Made by a program: the position numbers and the translations under genes. Below, in pieces: positions 1 through 7,790 of a DNA stretch of 18,441 bases. Under the pieces are notes generated by a model. The model ran no database searches, had not been told where the DNA came from, and worked only from the letters and a program-made list of their open reading frames with translations. Each line of letters starts with the position of its first letter. Position 1 is the stretch's first letter. Origin of the DNA: DAIMZM01 sp036733985 (GTDB lineage Bacteria; Bacillota; Dehalobacteriia; UBA4068); contig DAIMZM010000048.1 in NCBI GenBank assembly GCA_036733985.1, forward strand, positions 1-18,441. Reading direction: 5' to 3'.

Positions 1-1116
1 CATGTCTACTCCATCGACGAGGTATTCATTGACGCCACCGGTTATCTGAACCTCTATCATCTTACAGCCCGTGAGCTTGCCACGGAAATGATTCTGGATG
101 TACTCAAAACGACCGGCGTTACGGCGACAGCGGGAATTGGCACAAACCTGTACCTTAGCAAGATCGCCATGGACATTCAGGCAAAGCACATCCCGGCTGA
201 TCAGAACGGTATACGGATCGCCGAGCTGGACGAAATGAGTTACCGCCGTTTGCTGTGGTCACATCGGCCGCTCACGGACTTTTGGCGTATTGGTGGCGGT
301 TATGCCAAAAAGCTGGAAGCACATGGCCTTTTTACGATGGGAGATATCGCAAGATGCTCAATCGGCAAGCCTACTGATTACTACAACGAGGGTTTACTGT
401 ACAAGCTGTTCGGCATCAATGCTGAGTTATTGATCGACCATGCGTGGGGGTGGGAGCCATGCACGATTGCCGATATTAAAGCGTATAAGCCCAGCACAAA
501 CAGTCTTGGATCGGGGCAGGTGCTGCAAAGCCCCTATCCTTTTGACAAAGCGAAGCTGATCGTGCGGGAAATGACCGATCTGCTGGTACTTGACCTGGTG
601 GATAAAAGGCTTGTGGCCGACCAGCTTGTTTTGACCGTCGGCTATGATATTGAGAACCTGACAAACCCGGAGATAAAGAAATCCTATTACGGGGCGGTCA
701 CCACCGACCACTACGGACGCGCTGTTCCGAAATCGGCGCATGGTTCGACAAACCTTGGCAGGCAGACCTCCTCCACAAAGCTGATTCTGGACGCCGTCAT
801 GGAGCTGTTTGAGCGTATCGTTGACAAAAATCTCCTGGTCAGGAGAGTCAACATCACGGCGAATCATGTTGTGGATGAGGTAGCCGTTCAAAAAACGGAT
901 CAGTTTGAACAGCTTGAACTTTTCACGGATTATGGGGCCGAGCAGGCGAAGAAGGAAGCGGAGGAAGCAGCGCTGGCACGGGAGAAGAGGATGCAGAAGG
1001 CAATCCTGGATATAAAAAAGAAGCACGGCAAGAACGCCATCCTAAAGGGTATGAATCTGGAGGAAGGCGCTACCACAGTAGACCGGAACAGACAGATTGG
1101 AGGGCATAAGTCATGA
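1..1116 (+). CDS. uvrX: Y-family DNA polymerase, UvrX/UmuC type (5' end cut by window)
   Basis: The frame is open from base 1, so the gene starts outside the window; the first in-frame ATG at 88 lies inside the protein and is not the start. Bases 7-33 encode YSIDEVFID, which carries the SIDE catalytic motif of Y-family lesion-bypass polymerases (the Asp and Glu bind metal). The stretch TAGIGTNLYLSKIAMD that follows is the usual next block (fingers), and the rest covers thumb and little finger. The C-terminus (GKNAILKGMNLEEGATT, then RNRQIGGHK) is typical of UvrX proteins carried by integrative conjugative elements of Bacillota. From family knowledge it should act in SOS-type mutagenic translesion synthesis. 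Its stop overlaps the YolD-like gene by ATGA, so the two are translationally coupled. Base composition is lower in GC than the genes to the right, which fits acquired DNA. Only the catalytic palm and later regions are visible. Confidence 0.92.
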   Translation, partial: HVYSIDEVFIDATGYLNLYHLTARELATEMILDVLKTTGVTATAGIGTNLYLSKIAMDIQAKHIPADQNGIRIAELDEMSYRRLLWSHRPLTDFWRIGGGYAKKLEAHGLFTMGDIARCSIGKPTDYYNEGLLYKLFGINAELLIDHAWGWEPCTIADIKAYKPSTNSLGSGQVLQSPYPFDKAKLIVREMTDLLVLDLVDKRLVADQLVLTVGYDIENLTNPEIKKSYYGAVTTDHYGRAVPKSAHGSTNLGRQTSSTKLILDAVMELFERIVDKNLLVRRVNITANHVVDEVAVQKTDQFEQLELFTDYGAEQAKKEAEEAALAREKRMQKAILDIKKKHGKNAILKGMNLEEGATTVDRNRQIGGHKS

Positions 1117-1553
1117 CGAGGGTATATGACGACATCATCGATCTGCCGCATCATGTCTCAACGGCACGCCCCCGTATGTCGGCGATTGACCGGGCAGCTC
1201 AGTTTTCCCCCTTCGCCACATTGACCGGCTATGACGCCGCCGTCAAAGAAACCGCAAGACTGACTGACGAGAGAGTAGAATTGGACGAATGTATGAAGGA
1301 CGTTTTGAACGGTAGGCTGCAAATCATAGCGGACCGGATCAGAGAGCATCCCCAAATCGCTATTACCTACTTTCAGCCAGATGCAAAGAAGAAGGGCGGC
1401 GCCTATATCACTGCTATTGATACCGTAAATAAGATCAATAAATATGGCCGGGTTGTCGTTATGGCCGGTGGCGCCGCAATCCCCTTTGATGAAATAATCA
1501 GCATAGACGGGCAGATATTCGAGACGATGGCACTTCATTCGTATGATGAATGA
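1113..1553 (+). CDS. YolD-like protein, partner of UvrX
   Basis: This 146-residue protein starts at an ATG overlapping the uvrX stop (ATGA). GGAGGG at 1099-1104 sits 8 nt upstream and fixes the start. The N-terminus (YDDIIDLPHHVSTARPRMS, then DRAAQFSPFATLTGYD) and the C-terminal small beta domain (GRVVVMAGGAAIPFDEIISIDG) are recognisable as the YolD-like family. This family is nearly always encoded beside a UvrX/UmuC-type polymerase in Bacillota and their mobile elements. YolD has been suggested to play a UmuD-like accessory role, but that role is inferred from co-occurrence and is not visible here. The length is normal for element-borne versions, and a rho-independent terminator follows 25 bases after the stop, so the pair ends the operon. 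Confidence 0.85.
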   Translation: MTRVYDDIIDLPHHVSTARPRMSAIDRAAQFSPFATLTGYDAAVKETARLTDERVELDECMKDVLNGRLQIIADRIREHPQIAITYFQPDAKKKGGAYITAIDTVNKINKYGRVVVMAGGAAIPFDEIISIDGQIFETMALHSYDE

Positions 1554-1577
1554 GTATTGATAACCCCTATTTGCCGG

Positions 1578-1615
1578 GCAGGCCGAATTCTGATTAGGGA
1601 TCCGGCCTGCTTTTT
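1578..1615 (+). terminator. Rho-independent terminator after uvrX-yolD
   Basis: An 8-bp perfect stem (GCAGGCCG at 1578-1585 with CGGCCTGC at 1603-1610), a 17-nt loop and TTTTT at 1611-1615. It closes the plus-strand UvrX/YolD operon. Confidence 0.85.
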
Positions 1616-1681
1616 GTCATCTATATGCCCATGACCGTCCTGTCAACGCTTGCTGTAGTGTGGGTTCCGCAGATTGTTGGA

Positions 1682-2177
1682 CTATAGCCGCATATCCATA
1701 CTGCCGTCAGCTGGGAGTAAACCGAGCGCCTGCAATGTTTCGGAGTCATTGAGGTAAATGGTAATTCCAGTATTATGCGCATCCGAATAATTAACTGCCG
1801 GATGCGCATCTAAAAACTCCGATAACTTCTCTATAGTCTTTTTCCATTTTATGCCCCGCGAGTACATACCCATTAAAGTCAGCCAGCAGATGATAATTCT
1901 CGTCAAGGTCTTTGGCCTGGAGGATGGGTGTCTGTTCTATCGCCGACATATACTCTCTGACCATTTTGGCAATAGGCGCTGTACGGTCATACAACTCGTC
2001 TGCCTCGGGTGTTTTAAGATCGCCGGGAGCTTTGCATAGAAAACCGGGAGACTCGACCCGGAAGGCCGGCTGGCCGTTCAGCAGGACAGGAAGTCTACTG
2101 TTTTGAGCGGGCGCGGTTTCTATTCCTTCATTAGCGAGGATACGGGAAAGCTCGGCAAAATATTTTTCTCTGTCCAT
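1682..2177 (-). pseudogene. Mobile-element cargo protein, frameshifted by one base
   Basis: The first frame starts at ATG 2177-2175, with AAAGGA upstream, and reads well until ...LADFNGYVLAGHKMEK. It then turns into a nonsense tail and stops at 1791. The next frame continues in sense (TIEKLSEFLDAHPAVNYSDA ... GLLPADGSMDM) and stops at 1682. Dropping one base just after the A run in ATGGAAAAAGAC (about 1842-1847) joins the two halves into about 164 residues; the span of 496 bases is exactly 165 codons plus one extra base. The phrase LADFNGYVLAG resembles small domain-like proteins on clostridial integrative elements, but I do not recognise a named family and assign no function. The break may be a real disabling mutation or a homopolymer sequencing error. 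The gene runs toward the uvrX-yolD operon. Confidence 0.7.
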
Positions 2178-2294
2178 AGGATACCGTCCTTTCTTACTTC
2201 AGTTTGAAATATAAAAATGCCCGCACATTTCGCTTTGTACAGGCATTTTGTCCTTAATTATTATCATGTGTCCGATCTTTTATTGTAGGGTATG

Positions 2295-2327
2295 AAAAAA
2301 CCACAAGGCATTTTTGGCCTTGTGGTT
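2295..2327 (-). terminator. Terminator of the tRNA-Ala locus
   Basis: On the minus strand an 11-bp perfect stem (arms 2317-2327 and 2299-2309) with a 7-nt loop is followed by T6 (A run at 2295-2300). It lies 9 nt beyond the CCA end of the 3' tRNA fragment and most likely terminates the tRNA transcript. Confidence 0.85.
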
Positions 2328-2336
2328 TATTGTTTT

Positions 2337-2378
2337 TGGTGGAGATAAGCGGGATCGAACCGCTGACCTCTTGAATGC
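2337..2378 (-). pseudogene. 3' fragment of a second tRNA-Ala
   Basis: On the minus strand this reads from the anticodon loop (GCAT) through the 3' anticodon stem (TCAAG), a complete T arm (AGCGG TTCGATC CCGCT), the acceptor 3' strand TATCTCC, A and CCA. No 5' half is attached; the sequence upstream (2379 on) is unrelated. Thirteen bases of the anticodon arm and variable region (2366-2378) match the intact tRNA at 2458-2533, but the T stem and acceptor differ. They look like the common tRNA-Ala(UGC) 3' end, so this is not a simple recent copy of the neighbour. It may be a leftover of an attachment site or of a decayed tRNA array. Confidence 0.8.
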
Positions 2379-2416
2379 GAAGGGGCCGTTTTCTCACGTG
2401 CTTTGCCTGCTAGATA

Positions 2417-2454
2417 GCAATAGACCATAAGACTTTGGCCTTATGATCTATTGC
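2417..2454 (-). other. Terminator-like hairpin lacking a T tract
   Basis: A 15-bp imperfect hairpin (arms 2417-2431 and 2440-2454, 8-nt loop) directly after the tRNA CCA end. Its sequence is clearly related to the working terminator at 2295-2327 (shared GGCCTT and TTATTG/CTATTG blocks), but no T run follows on the minus strand. It is probably a decayed duplicate of the tRNA terminator, allowing read-through to 2295. Confidence 0.6.
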
Positions 2455-2457
2455 TTT

Positions 2458-2533
<76 letters not shown>

Positions 2534-2616
2534 GCATGTATATTTAGCTGGTCTTTTACTGCATTTTTGCTGGATTTTACGTTAATTCTTTAGGGGCTTT
2601 TACCGGTCTGCGTGGC

Positions 2617-2641
2617 CTCCCAGGTGAGCTACGCCCCCGCA
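2617..2641 (-). repeat. 5' tRNA-Ala fragment (25-bp direct repeat)
   Basis: Bases 2617-2641 are identical to 2512-2536, which is the 5' end of the intact tRNA-Ala (acceptor strand, D stem and half the D loop) plus 3 bases upstream. Identity ends inside the D arm. It sits just downstream of the consensus promoter, where the original tRNA 5' end would be expected. Confidence 0.85.
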
Positions 2642-2654
2642 AACTGCAAGAGTT

Positions 2655-2683
2655 ATTATACCGTAACGCTTGGCTATTGTCAA
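2655..2683 (-). promoter_or_regulatory. Consensus promoter of the tRNA-Ala locus
   Basis: The minus strand reads TTGACA (2683-2678), a 17-bp spacer and TATAAT (2660-2655). The transcript would start near 2648, pass through the 5' fragment, the intact tRNA and the 3' fragment, and end at 2295. Confidence 0.85.
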
Positions 2684-2734
2684 TACTTTTATCCGGGTAT
2701 TTCAAGAAAAAACCGGGGCTATGTTGCTTCTTTA

Positions 2735-3808
2735 TTAGTCGCCGAAGCAGACCCCCAGGCCCCGGCCCAGGGTGATCAATGGGTGATCCATTGTCACCAG
2801 CTTTTGCTTCCCCGCCACCTCCCCTAAGGGAACGTCAACGATGTCATTACCTTGCAGCGCCACCATGCTGCCGCTTTTTCCGGCAGCCAGGGCTGCCACA
2901 GCCGCCGCGCCGAAGCGGGTGGCCAGTATCCGGTCAAAGGGGATAGGCCGGCCGCCCCGCTGCAGATGCCCCAGCACCATGGAGCGGGATTCCACGCCGG
3001 TCAATTGCTCCAGCCGGCCGGCAATGACGCCGCCCACGCCGCCTAAGCGCAAAGGATCCGGGCTGTCCGGCACCAGGCCCCGGGTCACCAGTTCCCCGCC
3101 CTGGGGCCGAACCCCTTCGGAAACCACGATAATGCTGTAATGCCGGCCCCAGCGCCGCCGCGCTTCAATGGCCGCCACCACCTGGGCCGTATCATAAGCC
3201 AGCTCCGGCAGGAGGATCACATCCGCGCCGCCGGCCAGGCCCGCGTGAAGGGCGATCCACCCGGCATAGCGGCCCATCACCTCCATCACCATCAGCCGGT
3301 GATGGGATTCCGCCGTGGTATGCAGCCGGTCCAGGGCTTCGGTAGCGGTATCCACAGCGGTATGGAAACCAAAGGTAAAATCCGTATGCAGCAAATCATT
3401 ATCAATGGTCTTAGGTACGCCGATGATGGGCAAGCCCAGCTGGCTGAAGCGCTCCGCCCCGGTCATGGTGCCGTCGCCGCCGATCACCACCAGCGCCTCC
3501 ACCCTGTCCCTGGCCAGATTCTCCAGGGCCTGGCCGCTCATATCCTTAAGCGCGCCGTCCGCGCCGCGGAAATGAAAGGGGTTGTCCCGGTTGGAGGTGC
3601 CCAGGATGGTGCCGCCCTTATCCAGCAGGCCGGAAACGCCGTCATAGGTCAATTCCATGGCCTGGCCCAGCACCAAGCCCCGGTAACCGTCCCGGTAGCC
3701 CAGGCATTGCCAGCCGTATTGATGGGCCGCGGTGCGCACCACAGCCCGGATCACCGCGTTTAGGCCGGGGCAATCGCCGCCGCCGGTGAGGATGCCGATC
3801 TTTTTCAT
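2735..3808 (-). CDS. pfkA: 6-phosphofructokinase, group III (ATP- or PPi-dependent)
   Basis: This 357-residue enzyme phosphorylates fructose 6-phosphate to the 1,6-bisphosphate in glycolysis. Visible motifs are TGGGDCPGLN (8-17, phosphate donor binding), GGDGT (110-114), PKTIDND (132-138, with the catalytic Asp) and MEVMGR (175-180, sugar phosphate binding). A Gly in GGDGT together with Lys in PKTIDND is the pattern of the mixed-substrate group III family. That family includes both ATP- and PPi-using members, so the donor cannot be called from sequence. The start ATG has AGGGG about 12 nt upstream. The gene follows the RACo-like gene after 17 bases and is probably its operon partner. No strong terminator is seen between its stop and the tRNA promoter. 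The length is typical of the family (about 340-360). Confidence 0.95.
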   Translation of the reverse strand: MKKIGILTGGGDCPGLNAVIRAVVRTAAHQYGWQCLGYRDGYRGLVLGQAMELTYDGVSGLLDKGGTILGTSNRDNPFHFRGADGALKDMSGQALENLARDRVEALVVIGGDGTMTGAERFSQLGLPIIGVPKTIDNDLLHTDFTFGFHTAVDTATEALDRLHTTAESHHRLMVMEVMGRYAGWIALHAGLAGGADVILLPELAYDTAQVVAAIEARRRWGRHYSIIVVSEGVRPQGGELVTRGLVPDSPDPLRLGGVGGVIAGRLEQLTGVESRSMVLGHLQRGGRPIPFDRILATRFGAAAVAALAAGKSGSMVALQGNDIVDVPLGEVAGKQKLVTMDHPLITLGRGLGVCFGD

Positions 3809-3825
3809 CCGTAAGAACCCCTTGG

Positions 3826-5373
3826 TTAAAAATTCATGCCGCGAATAAAAGCCTCGGCATAGACCGGATCTGTGTTCAGATCCAGCCTTTGGATAGCTGC
3901 CGCGGTTTCCCTAGCTTTATCCAGATAGCGCCGGTTGCTCAGGGCCAGATAAGCCCCTTGCCAGGAGGCATTGCCGATGGAACGCACCTGAGCCGGGCTG
4001 ACCGGCGGGATAATGCCCAGGGCCAGCAGCACCTGGGCCTGGAAATTGGCCCGGTATGATTCGGCGATCATGATCTCGCCAATATCCTTAGTCTCCGCCT
4101 CCAGCATGGCCAGCATGGCCCGGCAGGCCGCGTAAATCGCCCCCTTAGCCATTTGCACCTGCAGGATATCTTCCTGGCTCAGCACGATATCCCGGGGAAA
4201 ACCCTTATCCCCCCGGGACAGCACGAATTCCCGGCCCCCGTTGCCGCTGCGCAGCCGGGCAGCCAAATCCCGGGGCCCGTCCTCCAGGGTTTTCAGCCGG
4301 CCTTCGCTATCCAGAAAACCGGCCTCCCGCAGGGCCAGCACCGCTGAAAGCAGGCCCGCGCCGGATAAACCCCGGGGGCGGCCGTTGCGCACGGTTTTCA
4401 GCAGCACATCCGTCTCCAGGACCACGCTGGTGATGGCGCCGGTCATGGCCTGCATGCCGCAGCTGATGCCCGCGCCCTCGAAAGGCAGGGACGCTACGGA
4501 GGCGGCCAGCAGGCTGCCCTTGCCCGCGGCGATGATCTCGCCGCTCATCCCCAGGTCAATCAGGAGGCTGATGCTCTGCCGCTCTTTTCGCTGCAGCATC
4601 CCGGTGGTCAGGCAGCCGGCCACAATATCCGCGCCAATATCCGCCGCTGCCGAGGGCAGCACATAGATCTGGGCTTCCGGATTCATTGCCGTGAGATCCA
4701 AAGCCCCGGCCCGGTAGCGCCCCACCAGGCCCTGCTGCTGTTCAGCTTCGCCCAGCAGCATTTTCATCAGGCTATGATTGCCGGCGCAGGTGGCGGCCTT
4801 CACCTCCCCGCCGCTGATCCCCGCTTTGGCCAGCAACTTAGCGGCGAGGCTGTTCATATCCCTTAGCAGGGCCTGGCGCAGCTGTTCCGCGCCCTCCTGA
4901 TGAACCCTGGCATAATGCAGGCGCTCCGCCAGATCCACGGCAATATCCTGCTGGGAATTGCGGCAGACCGAAGGCAGGGGCACCTTCATGGTGTCCAGAT
5001 CCACCAGCCCGGCGGTGATGGTGCCGGCGCCCAAATCAAAAGCCAGGCCAAAACCATTATCCAGCGGATCGTAAAGCTGGCGGTCCGCCTCCTCGTCCTG
5101 GCCCAGGGTCAGGGTGGCCTCTCCGGCAATGCGCCGCTTGGACGCCAGGAGCCAGCCTTCCAGCTGCTCAGAGGGGCTGAAAACCAGGGCTTCCGCCTCC
5201 GGGTCCTCGGAAGGGGAAATGACCCCCTTTTCCAGGCGCAGGCGCTCCGCCCGGCTATCCTTGGGGTTGACCAGCCCGGCTACCAGCAGCAGCGTATAGA
5301 GGCTGTCGCCGCCAAAGCCCCGCAGCGTCTGGCCGCTGGGCAGTAGGGTAATATCATATTGCCGCTCTTCCAT
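3826..5373 (-). CDS. RACo-like ASKHA-domain protein lacking [2Fe-2S] ligands
   Basis: This 515-residue protein belongs to the DUF4445/RACo family of putative reductive activators of corrinoid proteins (COG3894 type). The ASKHA ATPase-like core is well kept: FDLGAGT (112-118), TCAGNHSLMKMLLG (195-208), IDLGMSGE (272-279) and AGISCGMQAMTGAI (301-314). Family members normally begin with a plant-type [2Fe-2S] ferredoxin domain. Here residues 6-34 keep its first strands (DITLLPSGQTL...), but the Cys-rich loop is missing, and LLASKRRIAG at 75-84 occupies the place where RLACQ-type sequence normally supplies the last Cys ligand. There is no Cys before residue 137, so a cluster cannot form. Known members use the cluster to reduce Co(II) corrinoid; this one cannot do so by itself (inference). 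AGAAGG lies upstream of the ATG. It stands 86 bases after ispF and 17 before pfkA, and no corrinoid protein or methyltransferase is adjacent. Confidence 0.82.
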   Translation of the reverse strand: MEERQYDITLLPSGQTLRGFGGDSLYTLLLVAGLVNPKDSRAERLRLEKGVISPSEDPEAEALVFSPSEQLEGWLLASKRRIAGEATLTLGQDEEADRQLYDPLDNGFGLAFDLGAGTITAGLVDLDTMKVPLPSVCRNSQQDIAVDLAERLHYARVHQEGAEQLRQALLRDMNSLAAKLLAKAGISGGEVKAATCAGNHSLMKMLLGEAEQQQGLVGRYRAGALDLTAMNPEAQIYVLPSAAADIGADIVAGCLTTGMLQRKERQSISLLIDLGMSGEIIAAGKGSLLAASVASLPFEGAGISCGMQAMTGAITSVVLETDVLLKTVRNGRPRGLSGAGLLSAVLALREAGFLDSEGRLKTLEDGPRDLAARLRSGNGGREFVLSRGDKGFPRDIVLSQEDILQVQMAKGAIYAACRAMLAMLEAETKDIGEIMIAESYRANFQAQVLLALGIIPPVSPAQVRSIGNASWQGAYLALSNRRYLDKARETAAAIQRLDLNTDPVYAEAFIRGMNF

Positions 5374-5459
5374 TTTTTCGGTCCTTCTTCTGCTTCTCCT
5401 CAGCCAAACCCTGGCAGCAGGCCTGGCCCAGGCTTCTATTCTACCCGGAAACCCATGTT

Positions 5460-5936
5460 TCAGCGTTGTTCCAGCAAAACCACAGCCATAGCTTCCAGGG
5501 AAAGGCCCTGGCCCACCGGGCCCAGGCCTTCGCTGGTTTTCGCTTTCACAGAGACCCGCTCCCGGGGCAGCCCCAGCGCCGCCCCGATCCGCTCCGCCAT
5601 CAACGGCAGATAAGGCGCCAGCTTGGGCTGCTGGGCCAGGATGGTGCTGTCGATATTCACCACCTGGCAGCCGGCTGCCGCCAGCAAGGCCTTGGTTTTT
5701 TCCAGCAAAGCCAGGCTGCTGACGCCGGCATACGCCGGATCCGTATCCGGAAACTGGCTGCCGATATCGGTTAGGCCGGCTCCGCCCAGCAAGGCGTCGA
5801 TAATGGCGTGGAGCAGCACATCGGCGTCGCTATGGCCAACCAGGCCCCGGTCAAAGCTGATTTCCACGCCGCCCAGCACCAGCCTTTTCCCAGCCGCCAA
5901 CCGATGGTTATCCCAGCCCTGTCCAATGCGTATCAT
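5460..5936 (-). CDS. ispF: 2-C-methyl-D-erythritol 2,4-cyclodiphosphate synthase
   Basis: This 158-residue MEP-pathway enzyme cyclises CDP-methylerythritol 2-phosphate to MEcPP with release of CMP. Metal ligands are expected at Asp9 and His11 (GQGWDNHRL) and at the His of LLHAI. Other family blocks are GHSDADVLLHAIIDALLGGA, DIGSQFPDTDP and the C-terminal KAKTSEGLGPVGQG. The length is normal. The ATG overlaps the ispD stop (ATGA at 5936-5933), so translation is coupled. Bacterial IspF is a soluble cytoplasmic homotrimer (family knowledge). Confidence 0.97.
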   Translation of the reverse strand: MIRIGQGWDNHRLAAGKRLVLGGVEISFDRGLVGHSDADVLLHAIIDALLGGAGLTDIGSQFPDTDPAYAGVSSLALLEKTKALLAAAGCQVVNIDSTILAQQPKLAPYLPLMAERIGAALGLPRERVSVKAKTSEGLGPVGQGLSLEAMAVVLLEQR

Positions 5937-6622
5937 CTTACCTCTGCCTGCCTTTTCCGCAGCAAAAACTCTGCCAGCGTTAAATCTTCCTCATAAGTCA
6001 GCTTGAAATTGGCATGCTTACTTTCCACAATACGCACCGGCACACCGCACTGTTCCACCAATTCCGCGTCATCCGTGACGTTTTTGCCGCTGCGCAGCCA
6101 AACCCGGTAAGCGCCCAGCAGCACCTGGTAGCTGAAAATCTGGGGGGTTTGCGCCGCCATGACCTGGGCCCGGGGCAGGCTCTCCACCACCTGGCCTTCG
6201 GCCACCAGCTTGACGCTGTCCACCATGGCCGCGGCCAGCAGGGCCGCGGGGCATTGCGCCGATACGTCCAGCAGGGCCTGCCAATCCTCAGCATGCAGCA
6301 ACGGCCGGGCGCCGTCATGGACAGCCACCCGGCTCACATCCGGGCTGACCCGGCTTAAAGCCGCGGCCACTGAAGCGCCGCGGCTGACGCCCCCGCCGAT
6401 AATGGTTTTTACTTTGGTAAAAGGCAAACAAAGGCGGCGGATCTCCGCCATATCCGTTTCCGCGGCAGCCACGATGATTTCCCGCACCGGGCCGCTCTGC
6501 TGGAAAAGGCTGAGGCTCCATTGGAGCATGGGCAACCCGGCCAGGGGCAGCAGGGTCTTGTTCTTGCCCATAGCCATACGGCTGCCGCTGCCGGCCGCGG
6601 CTACGATCACCGCCACATCCAT
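5933..6622 (-). CDS. ispD: 2-C-methyl-D-erythritol 4-phosphate cytidylyltransferase
   Basis: This 229-residue MEP-pathway enzyme transfers CMP from CTP to methylerythritol 4-phosphate. The nucleotidyltransferase signature AAAGSGSRM (8-16) with the following GKNKTLLPLAG, HDGARP (102-107), QTPQIF (158-163) and TDDAELVE (183-190) are all present, as expected for a complete enzyme. The start ATG at 6622 has GAGGAA about 6 nt upstream inside the end of yacL, and only 3 bases separate the genes. It overlaps ispF by ATGA. The yacL-ispD-ispF order is a common one in Bacillota. Confidence 0.97.
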   Translation of the reverse strand: MDVAVIVAAAGSGSRMAMGKNKTLLPLAGLPMLQWSLSLFQQSGPVREIIVAAAETDMAEIRRLCLPFTKVKTIIGGGVSRGASVAAALSRVSPDVSRVAVHDGARPLLHAEDWQALLDVSAQCPAALLAAAMVDSVKLVAEGQVVESLPRAQVMAAQTPQIFSYQVLLGAYRVWLRSGKNVTDDAELVEQCGVPVRIVESKHANFKLTYEEDLTLAEFLLRKRQAEVR

Positions 6623-6625
6623 CGG

Positions 6626-7759
6626 CTATTCCTCGCCTTCTCCGGAAATGACCTCGCCGCTCTTATTCAGCTTCGGGCGGGCAAAGACCATACGCCCGGC
6701 AGAGGTCTGCAAAATGCTGGTCACGATGACATAAATCTTCCGGCCCACATAGCGCCGGCCGTTTTCCACCACGATCATGGTGCCGTCGTCCAGATAAGCC
6801 ACGCCCTGGCCGGCTTCCTTGCCTTCCTTGATCACCAGGGCCACCATTTCTTCCCCAGGCAGCACCACCGGCTTCACCGCATTGGACAGGGCGTTGATAT
6901 TCAGCACCTTCATCCCCTGGAGCTGGGCCACCTTGTTCAGGTTAAAATCATTGGTCACCACCACGCCTTGCAGGTCCTGGGCCAGGCGCAGCAGCTTGCT
7001 GTCCACCTCGGCAATATCCGGATAATCCTTCTCGCTGACCACCACGGTGCCGGCGAATTCCTCCCGCATCTGGTTCAGGCAATCCAAACCGCTGCGGCCC
7101 CGGTTCCGCTTCAGGCTGTCGGAGCTGTCGGCGATATGCCGCAATTCCTCCAGCACAAAATTAGCCACCACCAGCTCGCCTTCGAGAAAACCGCTGCGGT
7201 AAATATCGGCGATGCGGCCGTCAATGATCACGCTGGTATCCAAAATCTTCGGCGTGACGGCGCGGACAATGGCCTTGCCTTTGCCCTTCCGCTCCGGCTT
7301 TTCCGGCTTTTCCCGGCTTTCGCCGCTGTCCTTGCGGGAAAACAGGTTGGCAAAGCCTTCCCGCATGGTATAGCCCACGATCAAACCCACATAACCCAGA
7401 ACCAGCACTGCCAGGATGGCCAGGTAAGGGCCGATGACGGAAATGCGGGCCACAGCGGCGCCGATAAGGCTGGCAATAATAAGACCAGCTATAAGTCCTA
7501 CAACACAACTGATTATTTCCGGCGGGCTGAGGGAAACCGTGGCGGTGACGATTTTCTCAATGAGCTTTTCCAGCAGGCGGAAAATATGAGGCGCCAGCAG
7601 CAGCCCCAGGGCGGCCATCACCAGGCCGATCAGGATAATGATGGGGTAATAGGTATAGGCGGGCTTCAGCGCCAGCAGGGGGCCGAGAAAATTAACCGCC
7701 AGCAGCACGCCGATGACCGCCAGAACCACGCAGGCCGTACCGTAAACAAGTTTTTTCAT
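6626..7759 (-). CDS. yacL: PIN/TRAM-domain membrane protein, YacL family
   Basis: This 377-residue protein has four hydrophobic N-terminal segments (about 5-29, 38-58, 82-104 and 109-130), a charged basic linker (140-165), a PIN domain (about 170-290) and a C-terminal TRAM domain (about 300-360). PIN acidic residues are visible at Asp174 (ILDTSVIIDG), Glu204 or Glu205, Asp253 and Asp271 (TNDFNL), so the nuclease-type site looks intact. The TRAM domain usually binds RNA. The family is conserved in Bacillota beside ispD, but its target is not established. AAAGGAGGTG stands at ideal distance from the ATG. A sigma-A promoter at 7791-7819 allows expression independent of carD. Confidence 0.95.
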   Translation of the reverse strand: MKKLVYGTACVVLAVIGVLLAVNFLGPLLALKPAYTYYPIIILIGLVMAALGLLLAPHIFRLLEKLIEKIVTATVSLSPPEIISCVVGLIAGLIIASLIGAAVARISVIGPYLAILAVLVLGYVGLIVGYTMREGFANLFSRKDSGESREKPEKPERKGKGKAIVRAVTPKILDTSVIIDGRIADIYRSGFLEGELVVANFVLEELRHIADSSDSLKRNRGRSGLDCLNQMREEFAGTVVVSEKDYPDIAEVDSKLLRLAQDLQGVVVTNDFNLNKVAQLQGMKVLNINALSNAVKPVVLPGEEMVALVIKEGKEAGQGVAYLDDGTMIVVENGRRYVGRKIYVIVTSILQTSAGRMVFARPKLNKSGEVISGEGEE

Positions 7760-7790
7760 GCTTTCACCTCCTTTTGCTGACAGTTATTCC

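Noticed and set aside
3140..3763. Long plus-strand open frame opposite pfkA (207 codons)
   Set aside because: Composition (His, Gln, Ala, Gly rich) is typical of an antisense shadow of a GC-rich gene; no ribosome binding site or family resemblance.
6521..7780. 419-codon plus-strand open frame opposite yacL
   Set aside because: His/Gln-rich antisense shadow covering a well-supported gene; its starting region lies inside ispD.
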